The position numbers were made by a program, and so were the translations under genes. A stretch of DNA of 64,000 bases from Neurospora tetraspora (Eukaryota; Ascomycota; Sordariomycetes; Sordariales; Sordariaceae), in NCBI RefSeq assembly GCF_033439725.1, contig NW_026944386.1, positions 3,100,001 to 3,164,000 on the forward strand, given 5' to 3'. Shown piece by piece: positions 11,607-23,432 of the stretch. Under the pieces are notes generated by a model. The model made no database searches, was not told the DNA's origin, and saw nothing but the letters and a program-made list of their open reading frames with translations. Position 1 is the stretch's first letter. Each line of letters begins with the position of its first letter.

Positions 11607-12723
11607 ATGGCCGACTTCGTTGCTCCTCCTCCCGGTCCTCCCCCGCCCAAGGTTCCCGAGGGCTGGGTGGCGCGATGGAACGATCAGTATAAAGAATGGT
11701 AAGTTTACTCCCGTTACCCATCTTCGTGTGTTCATTCGGGCGACCGTCTATATCACAATCCATAAGTGTGCGCGTCATTACTAACGCCGTCACTCGCCAG
11801 GTTCTACGTCAACACCTACACCAAAAAGTCCCAATGGGAGAAACCCACCGAGCCCGCCGTCCCTCCCCGCGATGAATCCGCCCCTCCCGGCCCCCCTCCC
11901 TCCTATTCTGCCGGCGACAGCAAGCCCGTTTATGCAAGCGACACCAAGACCGACAACCCCTACGACAACCCCGCCAACCGCGCCGGCGGCGGTTCTTCTC
12001 AGGGTCATTCCTACGAAGACGAAGACGCTCGCCTAGCCCGCCAGCTCCAAGCCGAAGAGGACGCTCGCGCCGCTGCGACAGCTAACCAGCGCGCTCATAC
12101 CCCCTCCGGTCCCTCGCCGTTCCCTTCGCAACTACCGCCTCGTCCCGATACCAACGACCGCGGCAGCGGATCTAAGGGGTCCTTCCTCGGCAAGATCTTT
12201 GGTGCGGCGGGTAAGCATAAGCCCTCCGGATCTTCGTCTCATGGCTACGGTGGCGGTGGTTACCCAGCCCAGGGTCACTCTCCGATGCCATACGGTGGCT
12301 CTCCGGCACCTTACGGCCAGCCTCAGCAACCGATGTACGGCCAGCAGCCACCGGTTGGATATGGAGGATACCCTCAACAAGGCGGTTATGGAGGATACCC
12401 CCCTCAACAAGGTGGTTACTATGGTGGTGGCGGTTACCCCCCGCAGCAACAGGCCTACGGCGGCAGGAGCGGTGGCGGCGGTGGCATGGGCATGATGGGC
12501 GGTGCGGCGCTGGGGTTGGGCGCGGGTGTACTTGGTGGTGCGTTGATTGCTGATGCGGTGAATGATCATGATCAGGAGATTTATCAGGATGGGTATAGTA
12601 AGTTTGACCCTGTTCCCTTTCCCTTTTGTGGGAATCAAGTGTGGATGATATAAGTGCTAACGGATTTGAACAGATGATGGCCAGGATGGTGATATGGATT
12701 TTGGTGGTGGTGATGATTTCTAA
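11607..12723 (+). CDS. WW-domain protein with Gly/Tyr/Pro/Gln-rich middle (Wwm1-like)
   Basis: Exons 11607-11698, 11801-12597 and 12674-12723 give 312 residues. The WW domain (about residues 15-45) is split by intron 1: PEGWVARWNDQYKEW then FYVNTYTKKSQWEKP, with both signature Trp residues and the second-strand aromatic residues. WW domains bind proline-rich ligands. The middle (about 160-260) is an imperfect repeat of GGYP/PQQ units, followed by a glycine/methionine stretch, a small hydrophobic ALGLGAGVLGGALIADAV segment and an acidic tail ending GGGDDF. This order (WW, low-complexity, glycine-rich hydrophobic patch, acidic end) resembles yeast Wwm1, a metacaspase-interacting protein; the orthology is an inference. 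Introns 1 and 3' splice signals are canonical (GTAAGT; CTAAC branch in intron 1). Confidence 0.85.
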
Positions 12724-12753
12724 ACCCGATTGCTTGCTCGCTCGCTCGTCTGC

Positions 12754-12786
12754 TCGAGCATGATTCGAGTATGAATCGAGCATAGA
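12754..12786. repeat. Three tandem 11 bp repeats
   Basis: TCGAG recurs at 12754, 12765 and 12776, each followed by a CATGA/TATGA/CATAG variant, so the period is exactly 11. It lies 31 bp after the WW-gene stop, probably inside its 3' UTR. Confidence 0.7.
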
Positions 12787-12829
12787 AGTCATAGCACTAT
12801 GGCTTTAAAGGGTCTTTTAACTGCGCTAG

Positions 12830-12863
12830 GAGACGCTGCACACTCTTCCCTTTGCAGCGTCTC
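12830..12863. other. Perfect 11 bp stem-loop in a convergent spacer
   Basis: GAGACGCTGCA (12830-12840) and TGCAGCGTCTC (12853-12863) are exact reverse complements around a 12-nt loop, followed by ATTTTCTTTTCTT. On the + strand this looks like a stem-loop before a T-rich run, 107 bp after the WW stop. It may mark 3'-end structure, but fungal Pol II does not need hairpin terminators, so the function is unknown. Confidence 0.7.
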
Positions 12864-13170
12864 ATTTTCTTTTCTTAACGACGTCCTAATGATATGGGTT
12901 TGGTTTGGCGTCTTTGCATGGAATCGGCATGGGAAACTACTATGGGAGAGCTACTAGGACATGAACCTTCTACTAAGCCTACGATCAATGAGATACGTAT
13001 TTCAAATAATTGCCGTGCATTGCAAGTCCTTATGGTGATACTAAGCCTCAAGGCAAAGTGTGTTGGGTTTATATGACCTGATATGTGCAATATATTCATG
13101 AATACCACAGGCTTCATTAACAAGCATTTTATATACCGCCGGTAACCAGCTTTTGTCTAGCCTGTTCTTC

Positions 13171-16100
13171 TTACTCCTCATCGCCATCGCCATCTTCTTC
13201 TTCCTCCTCATCATCCTCCACCTCATCTTCAGAAACCTCACCACCAAGCTTCTTAAGTTGTTCCTGTACCGCAGCAAGCAAACAATGTCAGTCCACATAG
13301 TCCAAGGGCGGCGCTCCAATCAATTGCAAGGGGGTTAGAGTCGGGGTCGAAGAAAAAAAGCCTTACCTTATATTTCTGCCTCTTCTCCTCCAAATCATCA
13401 AACAACAACAGCAAATCGTCCCGCTCGCTCTGCGCGTTTTTCAGTTCTTCATCCAGCTTCTCTTTCACCTCCTTCTCCACCGCCTCCGTTACGGCCTTGG
13501 CCACCGCCTTGGCAACGGCTTCTTCCCTTTCTTTTTCGAGTTGCTTCCGCACCGAGGCTAGGGCGTCTTCCTTTTCTTTCTGGAGACGCTTTTCGATTTC
13601 GCTCGCTTTTGCGGTGGTGGCGGCCTCAATAGCTGCTGCCTTCTCGGCCTCGGTAGCTGCTGCGTCAGTCTTATCGTTAACCTTGAGGCTGCTGTCAATT
13701 TCCTTCCTAACCTCCTCCACAGCCTTCTGAACCGCCTCCTCTTTTTCTTTCTCCATCCCCTCCAACAACCTCTCCCTCATGCTCACCATCTCCCCCTCCT
13801 TCTCCTTTAGGGTCCTCTCCACCTCCGCAACTGCATCCTCCTTTTCTTTTAGGGTCCTCTCCACCTCCACAACCGTATCCTCCTTTTCTTTCAGTAACCT
13901 CTCCACCCCCTCCCTCTCCTCCTCCACCCCCTTCAACTTCCTTTCAAGCTCCTCCAGTTTCTCCCCCGTTACCTTGGCGGCCTTCTCCGCCTCAGCCAAC
14001 TTCTTCTCCGCGGTGCTCAGCGCGTCGCCGGATTTTTGTAGTGCAGTTTCTAATTCCGTCATCTTGTTTTGTGACTCTGTCTTGGCCTTGTTCGCTTTCA
14101 TCAGATCCACCTCCATCCGACTTATCGTCGCCTTCAAATCAGCTTTCTCGGCCTCGAACCGCTGGGCCGCGCGCTCGGTTTCTTGCTCGGCGGTTTTGCG
14201 TGCGGTTTCGATTTGGGCGAGGAGTTGGGATTCTTTGGTGGCGTGGTCGCGCTGGTAAGACTCGAGTTTGGTTTGGTGGTCGCGCTTCAGGGACTCGATT
14301 TGGGTGGCGTGCTGCTTGGCCAGCTCGTCCTCCTTGTTCTTGGCTTCGCGGCGGGCTGCTTCGAGGAGTTTTCGGCTTTCGTCTTCTTTGGTGCGAAGAT
14401 CCTTGGCGAGCTTGTTCAGCTCTTGCTCGTGGGCGCGCTGCAGGCCGTCGTTGACGGTCTTGAGTCGGGCTGCTTCTGCTCGAGAGCGCTGATGCTCGGC
14501 TTGCTCCTTGGCTAGGTTCTGCTTGAGCGTGGCGACGAGGGCTTCGATGTTCTGGATGGCGTGGTCTTTGGCGCCCAGCTGTACGCGCATGTGCTCGATG
14601 GCTTCGTTGGCGCGGTGCACGTCGGCGGCTGTTTGCTCCTTGGTGCGTCGGTGGTCGGCTTGTTCCTGCCCCAGCTGCGAGGTGAGCCTGGCTTTCTCGG
14701 CGGCGAAGTCTTCGAGTGCTCGGTCCTTTTCTTCGAGCTGGGCGCGCAGCGAGTCGACCAGCTCACGCGAGATGCCCTTTTGCACGCCGTTGGTGATGAC
14801 GGAGATCTCGAGCCCGGGGTCGCGGTCGATGGCCCGGATGATGCGGCTGTAGTTGTCCTTGAAGAACTCGACGAAGGTGTCATCTAGGTACACGTCGGGG
14901 AGCTTCTGGTCGAGACTGAGGTCGAGTCTTTGGGGAAGAATCTCGTAGTCCCTCATCAAGGGGTAGGAGCGTAGCCTGGTCAGCTTGTCCACGTAGCGAT
15001 CGCGGCCCATGCGGGACATGACCATTTCGCGTACCTTGGCGCGGGGGACGGGAGAGTCTTTGGTTGAGAACTCGTACACGACACCGATCAGCATGGCACT
15101 GAGGCCTTGCACGATGATGTCGCCGTTGGGGTTCTCCACAGCCGCTTGGATGAGCCCCTGGAGGTTGGTGAACTCCCCTAGGAAATCGTTGACTGCGTCC
15201 AGGTCCTCGAACAGCCAGCACAGGAGGAGCATTAGATAACCAATGATGACGCGAGGATCATCGTTCCTAGCCACGCTTCTGAGAAGATGGGACGCAACGG
15301 TTTGGATACTTGTAACCACTTCTTCGCCACTGGCCTCATCTCCCTCGGTGACCTCCATGGCCAGGTGCTTCGTCGTGGGGAGTTCATGGACCAGATGAAG
15401 CATGAGCATAGCGGCGAACCAATACCTATACGGATCTGCCGTGACCTGCTCTGGCACTGGCTGGAGCAACGTTGTGAAGATGTTGGTAAGCTCATCTGCC
15501 TGCATCTTGTGGCCCTGGATAGCTCTCGTGAGGAAATGCTTTCGAATCTCCTCATGGTTGTTGAAGTAGGCCTTTAGACAGTTGCAGGCGGCCATGCGCA
15601 AGTCGAACTCCATTAGCGAGTTGACGGCCAGGATAAGGTCCAGTAGACCGTCAATAACATAGACCTTTGGCACCCCGTTGGAATGAGGGCCTTGGCCGTT
15701 CATTGCAAGCGGAGAGGGAACCTCTTGCCCGGCGAACCTCTCCTGTAGCCTGGCATTACCACGTATCATGTCTGCGCAAGCCGCGAGCGCTTCCACTCTT
15801 ATGGGAAGGTCAACGCCATAAGTGAATCCCAGCTGGAGAGTATTTTCAAGTACACGATCGTTCAAGAATGCGATCTGGTTCGCAGGGGTTCCAGCCGCGC
15901 CAGGGACCAAAAACAGACGTATCAGCGCAAGCAAAGCATAGATGTTCCTGTTTCGTTGCTCCTCAGCCCACTGCGCAACCTCCTCCTCGTCTGTGCTGCC
16001 CTTGTAAGCACTTCTTAATAGCTGCGCAAGCCGTGCGATGAATCCCATCTCCCTGACATTGGACTGGTTGGACGAGTTGAGACGAAGCAGGTTCGCCAGC

Positions 16101-16774
16101 AAGATCAAGCAATCCTCCACCACCCTTGCGCCCTCGACAAGACCTCCCTCATTGGTGATGATGTCGAATATGCGTTCGAATCCCTTCTCGAATGCCACCA
16201 GTTTCTGGATATCCACGGATTCGGCGGTAAGGTCGATCAGCAGACTGATGGCAGCATCTCGGACCGCCTCTCGCCCGTCGTCGAGCACGGCAACCAGCCT
16301 AGGGATGCCCAGGGGCGCAACGAGGACGCATTCTTCGGTTCTCTCTGTTCGGGCAAAGTGGATGTGGGAGAGCAGCTGGAGCGAGTAGAGGCGCGAGTAG
16401 AAGTCGGTGGTGTCGAGCAGGTCGAGCAGCAGCGTGATGTTCTCCTGGCGCTGGGTGAACTCGTCGGCGAGCCATAGCGCAATCTCCTCTGAAGCTTCGG
16501 GGCTGTCTTCGTTGGGGCTGAAGAGCATCAGCAGGGTCTCGAGGACGACCTTGACCGTGTCGACATCCTCGCCATCCCGGCTCAGACTCCCGATGAGGCT
16601 TCGTAGAGCGCCAGAGGCAACCGAGGCCGGGTATTGCTTGGAGAAGCTGCGCAGGCCGAGGATGGCGGCGCGGCGGTCTTCGAGGAGGGTTGCTGTGTTG
16701 AGGCGGCCGCTGAGGACGGCGATGGTTTCGCTCACCGACTGCTTGGCCGGCGCAGCCGTAATGGTCGAGAACAT
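13171..16774 (-). CDS. uso1: Vesicle tethering protein Uso1/p115
   Basis: A peripheral membrane tether for ER-to-Golgi vesicles, working with Rab1/Ypt1 and SNAREs. Exons (minus strand) are 16774-13367 and 13263-13171, giving 1166 residues. An armadillo-like globular head covers about residues 1-680 (start MFSTITAAPAKQSVSETI; LDVYLDDTFVEFFKDNY-like segment at its end), then a long heptad coiled coil (about 690-1130), then a short acidic tail (EDEVEDDEEEEDGDGDEE) encoded by the small last exon. The intron has donor GTAAGG and acceptor GTACAG; without splicing the frame would run into an unrelated hydrophobic tail. Yeast Uso1 is about 1790 residues and animal p115 about 960, so this is an intermediate coiled-coil length. 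It shares a divergent promoter region with Rat1. Confidence 0.92.
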
Positions 16775-17984
16775 GTTCGAGGATAGAGGTAGTGGACTGG
16801 TTTAGATGCCATGGAGGGACTGGAGGATCATAGTGGACGGCGGGGTGCGCGCATGCTAGAAGGTCGAGGAGAGGTCGGATCACCTCTTGCGTCGTTGGGT
16901 GTCAGTCAGGGGTACCTGCCCGTGTGGCCCCCCTGGTTGCTTGTTGACAACGGCGAAGTGTCTCTGGGGTAGAGCGCTGTAAGTTACAGGGGCCAAGTGC
17001 GCTATAGCGGCTGTTGTCTCTGGGGTTGGATGTACCCGGACAAAACGATTGAAAGATGGAAGGGCCCGCCTTGTCAACCACACAAGCAGCTTCCGTCTGG
17101 CAAGTGAAATACAACGGAGGCCAACGAGAAGGGACAGGTGGTCCTTTCAGACGGAAAGTCCAGCCCGCGCAACAATTGGCGATCATCATGATACACTAGC
17201 ATTCAGTATTGTTACGGGACTAAAAGGTAATGATGCTACGGTCTCTTGAGCCTCAGAATTGTACCTCTACGGTTCCTGCGCCCCAATCGTGCCGTGCTCT
17301 GTTAGTCAACATAACTGTTAACCATAGAGCGTCATATAATGTTTCGATAAGTCGATAACAGGCTACTGTGGCGGTGTTGGTGGCCTTATCGGTGCTTATC
17401 GCCCCCTTGCCGCATGGTCTTGGCAGTCGCTGAACCCTTGAATTCTTTCGCAATGTCAGAGCTCGCGTTCCGGTCCCGTCATTCTTTCCCCAGTTCATCC
17501 CACTGCCACTCCATCACCACTTCTGCAATCGCTCTTATCCAACGGGCATTGCTGCAAGGACCGCTTTAATTTGTCAATTTCGGCCCGGGTTTCTTTGGGT
17601 TTTAGGTTGACAAGGCGTGTTCTTCAAAAAGCTACACCTTGGCTTTTAGAGGTGAACCTTGGTGGTTCCCATTCGATCGCCTTGCCCGTGTTGTGCGTCA
17701 CCAATTGTTGCCGACCGATCCTTTCGACCGATCCTTTCGACCGATCCTATACCTCTTATTTCATCGACATCTCGCTCTTCGCTTCCCGTCTATGCGAATT
17801 GAACAGCCTACAATCTCCCCCAGAATCGCTATATCTTTCAGCGACTCCCTCCGATCCTTCTCGCGATACACAGCGGTCACTGCTAGCTAGTTTCGCGACA
17901 ACTACCTACTTATATCTTACCAACTACATACAAATACCGTCCCTACAAGTGCTATTCGTGTGACCACTCGATCGCCTTTGCAAG
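16775..17984. other. Divergent promoter region, Uso1 (-) and Rat1 (+)
   Basis: 1.2 kb with no supported gene. The Rat1 side carries a tandem 13 bp repeat (17712-17748) and a 32-codon upstream ORF starting at 17792 and ending at a TAG at 17888-17890, 94 bp before the Rat1 ATG. These suggest a transcribed, possibly translation-modulating leader. Confidence 0.5.
17712..17748 (+). repeat. Tandem 13 bp repeat in the Rat1 leader
   Basis: CGACCGATCCTTT occurs at 17712-17724 and 17725-17737, followed by a partial third copy (CGACCGATCCT) to 17748. Confidence 0.8.
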
Positions 17985-20900
17985 ATGGGTATTCCGGCGG
18001 CTTTTAGGTGGCTGTCCACCAAGTATCCCAAGATCATCTCGCCCGTCGTCGAGGATCAGCCGATTACTATGCCCGATGGCACCGTCATTCCTGTTGACGC
18101 GACCAAGCCAAACCCCAATGGCGAGGAGTTTGACAACTTGTATCTCGACATGAACGGTATCGTCCATCCTTGCTCTCACCCCGAGGACCGCCCCGCGCCC
18201 AAGGATGAGGAAGAGATGATGGTCGAGGTTTTCAAGTACACCGATCGCGTGGTCAATATGGTTCGCCCGCGGAAGCTCCTCATGATTGCTGTTGGTTAGT
18301 ACTTAGTACATATCGCCCTACTTTGATCTAAGAAACGGACTAACATTATGTCACCACAGATGGCGTTGCCCCCAGAGCCAAAATGAACCAGCAACGGTCC
18401 AGACGATTCCGTGCTGCGCGGGAAGCCATGGAAAAGGAGGAAGACAAGCAAAAGTTCATCGAGCTGCTCAAGAAGCAGAATGGCAAGCCCCAACAGGAAG
18501 AATCCGTAGAGACCATCGTCAAGAAGGCTTTCGATTCCAACTCCATCACTCCCGGTACACCCTTCATGGACATCCTCGCTGCCAGTCTCCGGTATTGGTG
18601 TTCTTACAAGCTGAATACCGATCCTGCCTGGGCCAACATGAAGGTCATTATCTCTGACGCCACCGTTCCGGGTGAGGGTGAACACAAGATCATGGAGTTC
18701 GTCCGTTCCCAGCGTGGTTCCCCCAACCATGACCCCAATACTCGGCATGTCATTTACGGACTCGACGCCGATCTTATTATGCTTGGCTTGGCCACGCACG
18801 AGCCCCATTTCCGTGTTCTGCGTGAAGACGTCTTTGCCCAAGATAGCAGGCCGAGACTGTGCAAGATCTGTGGCCAAAAGGGACATGACGCCATGAACTG
18901 CAAGGGTGAGGCAAAGGAGAAGAATGGCAAGTTCGATGAGAAGGACGCAGTCGTTCCTCTCAAGCCCTTTATCTGGCTCCACGTTTCCATCCTCCGTGAG
19001 TACCTTGCTATTGAACTTGACGTTCCTGGCCTTCCCTTCCAGTTTAACTTGGAGAGGGCCATCGACGATTGGGTCTTCATGTGCTTCTTTGTCGGAAACG
19101 ATTTCTTGCCTCACTTGCCTGCGTTGGAGATCAGGGAGAACGGAATTGATACCCTTACGGCCATTTGGAAAGACAACTTGCCCGTCATGGGCGGATATTT
19201 GACCAAAGATGGCCATGCGGACCTTGAACGCGTCCAGTACATCATGGCCGGCTTGGCCAAGCAAGAGGATGCCATTTTCAGGAGGAGAAAGGAAGCCGAA
19301 GACCGACGAGAGGCCGGTTTCAAGAGGCGCAAGCTTGCCGACGAGGCCCGACAAAGGAGAGCCCAAGGCAGCAGGCAAATACGCCAGGCGGCTGAGAACA
19401 GTGGCCCGCCAGCTGGATTTTCCTTTCACAAGATTAATGAATTTCCGGGCAAGGTACCGCAACCTTCAATCACTCATGACATGGTGGTGAACCGCAAGGC
19501 GGTTGACCAGGCCAATGTTGCCAACAAGAGTGCCGCTAGCGTGCTCAAGGATCAGATCAAGAGCCTGATGGCGCAAGGAACGAGCACGCCGGAAACCGGT
19601 GCCGAGTCCACTGAGACTCCTGCTGAAACTGCTGCGGCCGCCCCGGCCACCGAAGAGCAAGCTGCTCCCCCCTCAGCCCTGGGCAAGAGAAAGGCTGAGC
19701 TTATCGAAGATGCTGCTACCGGTCCCGAGGCGAGCAGTTCCGAGGTGACCGAGGTTAGCGAGACTGATGCTGAGCCTACCGATTCTGTCAAGTTGTGGGA
19801 AGAGGGCTATGCGGACCGGTACTACGAGCAGAAGTTCAAGGTTGACCGTAAGGACATTGAGTTCCGTCACAAGGTTGGTCGTGCGTATGCCGAAGGTCTT
19901 GCGTGGGTTTTGGAGTACTATTTCCAGGGCTGCCCCTCATGGGAGTGGTTCTACCCCTACCACTACGCGCCGTTCGCTGCGGACTTTGTTGATCTTGGCA
20001 AGATGGAGATCAAGTTTGAGAAGGGCAGAATCTCGCGGCCCTTTGAGCAACTCATGAGTGTTCTTCCGGCTGCGTCTCGCCACGCTATCCCCGAGGTGTT
20101 TCACCCCTTGATGACTGAGGAGGACAGTGAGATCCGCGATTTCTATCCCGAAGAATTCGAGATTGACCTCAACGGCAAGAAGATGGCTTGGCAGGGTGTA
20201 GCCCTTCTTCCGTTTATCGACATGCCCCGTCTATTGTCTGCCATGGAGACCAAAACCCATCTCTTGAGCCCAGAAGATCAACTCCGGAACGCACCGGGCA
20301 AGGACTATTTACTCTTGTCTGATTCTCACCCAACACTCTATGAACACATCACGATCCAGTTCTACTCCAAGAAGCAGGGCACGACCAAGTTCGAGCTGGA
20401 TCCCACAAAGAGTGCTGGCCTCTCGGGTTCGGTCGAGAAGATTGACGGCTACGTGCCTCACGGCTCGCTGGTTTACCCGTTGAGCAGAAACTCAATGCCC
20501 GACGTGGATTACGATCGGTCACTCATGGCCTACTACTTCTTCCCTGATTGCTCTCATACGCACAAGTCGATGCTCCTTAGGGGGGTACAGATGCCAACAC
20601 CCGCTTTGACTCGAAGCGATATTGACATCCTGAAGGGCAAGGCATCACGCTCGGGACGAAGCTATGGAGGTGTACCACTGAGCAACAAGAGCTATAGTGG
20701 AAGGAATGAGCCCATCAACTATGGACCTGGCGGTGGTCAGCAGGGAGGACGCGGCCGCGGCGGTTACCAAGGTGGAGGAGGACGCGGTGGAGGCAGGGGA
20801 GGAGGATATGGAGGAAACGGCGGCGGCTACCAAGGTAATGGTGGCGGTTATTACAACGGCGGTAACAACAGCGGCGGATACGGTGGTCAACCACGGGACT

Positions 20901-21262
20901 CGTATGGCCCTCCACCCGGCTGGCAGCCTCCTCCGCCCCCCGGACTTGCCGGATTCGGAGTTGGACCTCCTCCGCCTCCGCCTGGTGCCGCCTATGGCGG
21001 TGCTCCAGGCGCCGGTGGATATGGCGGTTACGGCAACAGTCGCGGAGGGTATCAAGACAACAGATATGCACTCCCGCCTCCTCCGCCGCAAGCGTATCAG
21101 GGACAGGGACAGCAGTACGGTCAGGGCGGTGGCCGCGGCGGCTACCAAGGCCAGGGTAACCAGTACAGGGGACCACCGCGTCAGGATCGCGGATATGACA
21201 ACCGCGGAGGTTACCGCGGCGGTGGATATCGTGGCGGCGGTGACAACCGGGGGTATAGGTAA
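17985..21262 (+). CDS. rat1: Nuclear 5'-3' exoribonuclease Rat1/Xrn2
   Basis: Degrades 5'-monophosphate RNA in the nucleus, trims rRNA and snoRNA ends, and helps end Pol II transcription (torpedo model). Exons 17985-18294 and 18360-21262 give 1070 residues; the split Asp codon rebuilds the XRN motif [20 protein letters not shown] motifs are [15 protein letters not shown] at the N-terminus, [39 protein letters not shown] and [11 protein letters not shown], which include the conserved acidic metal ligands. A CCHC knuckle ([14 protein letters not shown], about 271-284) marks the Rat1/Xrn2 rather than the Xrn1 type. An Ala/Thr/Glu-rich linker lies near 510-570, and the C-terminus from about 860 is a long RGG/GGY and Pro-rich tail. 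The 65 bp intron is canonical (GTTAGT, CTAAC, CACAG). Confidence 0.95.
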
Positions 21263-22901
21263 AACTTTACCCCAAAGAGTGCTTGGGACTAGCGGAGGAA
21301 AGAGCAGCATGGCAGTAAAATGTCAAAGCGGAGTTGATCAAGGACATGTTTTTGTCGTCATTTTCTTGTCTTGATTGTATAGATCGGTTTTCATCTCGAG
21401 CTGGTTATTGGTTTCAATGTCAAATCAAAAGTTGGTAAACTTGCACTTCAAAACATGTACATCATTGCTGGTAGTATAAGACCGAAGGGCCGAAGGGCCC
21501 ATAGCGATTACGAAGTTCCCATGTGATTTTTCCGTCCGAAAGATGCGTAGATCGCCAGTTTTCGTCCGATGGTTCAAATGTTTCATAGCTGCCTAAAAGC
21601 TCCCTTGGTAATCAAGGGGGCACATCTGGCACTGAATGAAGCCCCTGACCCTGTAGAGGATTATCACCCGCTTTATAGAGCCCCAGTGTCACTGTACCCG
21701 CGGACGGGATAGACGGGCAAGGCAATGTAATGTTGTCTACCTATCGCTTTTTAAGCTTTTTGTTTGGAATATTGGGAATTTGGGATAGGGGTCTTGGCGC
21801 CGCCATGCCCTTTTGTCTGCGGCTCCATCACATGTTCAATCGGTACAGGAGGACGTTCGGTATGTGTGGTGAAGAATTGGATGAATTTGGAGTGTTCAAA
21901 GAGATTTGAAAAGGTCATACAGAACCTTGACCTGGCTTCTACTTGGCATTTTGGGATCAGAATGGGCGGAGGGTTGGACTGTTTGTGGGAAGGAGTTAAG
22001 CAGTTAGGTAGTCTCTAGCTCTGTACTATGCAACGGTTTTTTTATTTCTTTTTTTCTTCTGTTCTTTTTTTCTCGTCCCCACGGTTTAGTCTCTGTGAGT
22101 CTTGGCAGGCCCCAGTGATCAGAGATGATATGATATGATGATGGGAGAGGAAAGTGGTGGTGAGCCTTATGGATACCCAAGAATAACCAAAAGAGGCAAT
22201 GATTGTAATCATACGGTGTAGTGTAAAGCTGCTAAGCTTTGGGATTTGGAGAGGTGTTCATTGTCTTTGTTTAGACTCGGACTCGGCAGTTCAGGGACGA
22301 ATTGAATTGAGGACTCGGAGAGATGTGACTGATGGGGTCATTAGATCAACGTCACTTCAGCTTTGTCTGTCATCTCCTTTTTTCTTTTCTTTGATGAATG
22401 AACAATGTTATGTTCCTGGTACGGCTGGATAGTCCACAGAATGCCCATCCATGTCCCATGTCCATGCGGATTGCCGTTCGGTGATGATCGATGGGCAGCT
22501 GTGGGTGATGATTTCTTGCAGTGCGTGCAGCATGGACAGATGGAACGTCTCTGTTTAAAACCCATCTTCAGTTGTCCATATCAGAAAGATGGAAAGATTG
22601 GTGTGTTCCACTTGTTCAGGGGTTTGGGGACCCCATGATCCCCACCCCCGATTTTGGTCTTCTTGGTCGGCCCCACTTTGCATCTCCATTCAGTTAGAGA
22701 CACACGCACACACGGCAGGGCACACTGCACTCAATTGCATGCTTTGGAAAGGAAGGAAAGCCCAAGGTCACCACACGTGTTGGAGTAAAGTCTCGAGTAC
22801 CCGCATCAGCTTCCTATCTGACCAAGCAGAGTGGCCGACGGGACGTTCCAAGTGGATGAAAGTGCCAGGAGTAAAGCACGCCAGGTAAAGTCACTCCCTA
22901 G

Positions 22902-22927
22902 TCCATTCAGTGCCTCCATTCAGTGCC
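22902..22927 (+). repeat. Tandem 13 bp duplication
   Basis: TCCATTCAGTGCC is repeated exactly twice (22902-22914, 22915-22927) and followed by a partial copy, in the leader region of the Ras-GAP gene. Confidence 0.8.
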
Positions 22928-23116
22928 TCCAGTGCCTCCACCTCCACCGCCCTCGCTCGTCTCGTCTCGTCTCTCTCGCTTCGCTTTGTCCCACGTTGTT
23001 CCCGTTGCAGCTGCCCGTAAGGTTCCAGTTGTGTTGGGCCAGTAGCAGAAAGGTAGCCAAAGAACGGCCACCACCACCACGAACCAACCCACGGCCGCCG
23101 CGTCCCATCACGCACC

Positions 23117-23165
23117 CGCCGCCGCCGCCGCCGCCGCCGACCACCACCCGACGACGACGACGACG
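23117..23165 (+). repeat. CCG and GAC triplet repeats
   Basis: A run of CCG/GCC triplets (23117-23139) is followed after a short gap by GAC/ACG triplets (23150-23165), about 270 bp before the Ras-GAP start codon. Confidence 0.8.
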
Positions 23166-23432
23166 TCAAACCACCTATTGCAGGGCGACGCCGATAACAT
23201 ACACACACTCTTCCGTTCCGACCGCCCCTTTCCGCCCGCTCACCACCCCCCCGAGAGTGAGGCTGGTTGCGACAGGGGACAGCAACAGCTTCCAGTTGTG
23301 CCAAGAAGCCCGTACTGCGCGGCTCGGGCAGTCCTGGCAGTCGACAACAAGACCGGCACCGCAGAACCCCATCATGAGAAGACACCGGTCCGCCCCTCTC
23401 TTTGCTTGCGCTCCCGCCCTCTTCACAGCACA

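Larger units (their letters stand above)
12724..13170. other. Convergent 3' spacer, WW gene and Uso1
   Basis: 447 bp between two stop codons. It contains three 11-bp-period repeats (12754-12786) and a perfect hairpin (12830-12863). Nothing else is supported. Confidence 0.6.
21263..23432. other. Intergenic: Rat1 3' flank and Ras-GAP promoter/leader
   Basis: 2.17 kb with no supported gene. It contains a two-unit CCGAAGGG repeat near 21483, homopolymer T runs near 22040-22070, a 13 bp direct duplication (22902-22927), and CCG and GAC triplet runs (23117-23139, 23150-23165). The open frame at 22831-23436 is an effect of this skewed leader. Confidence 0.55.
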
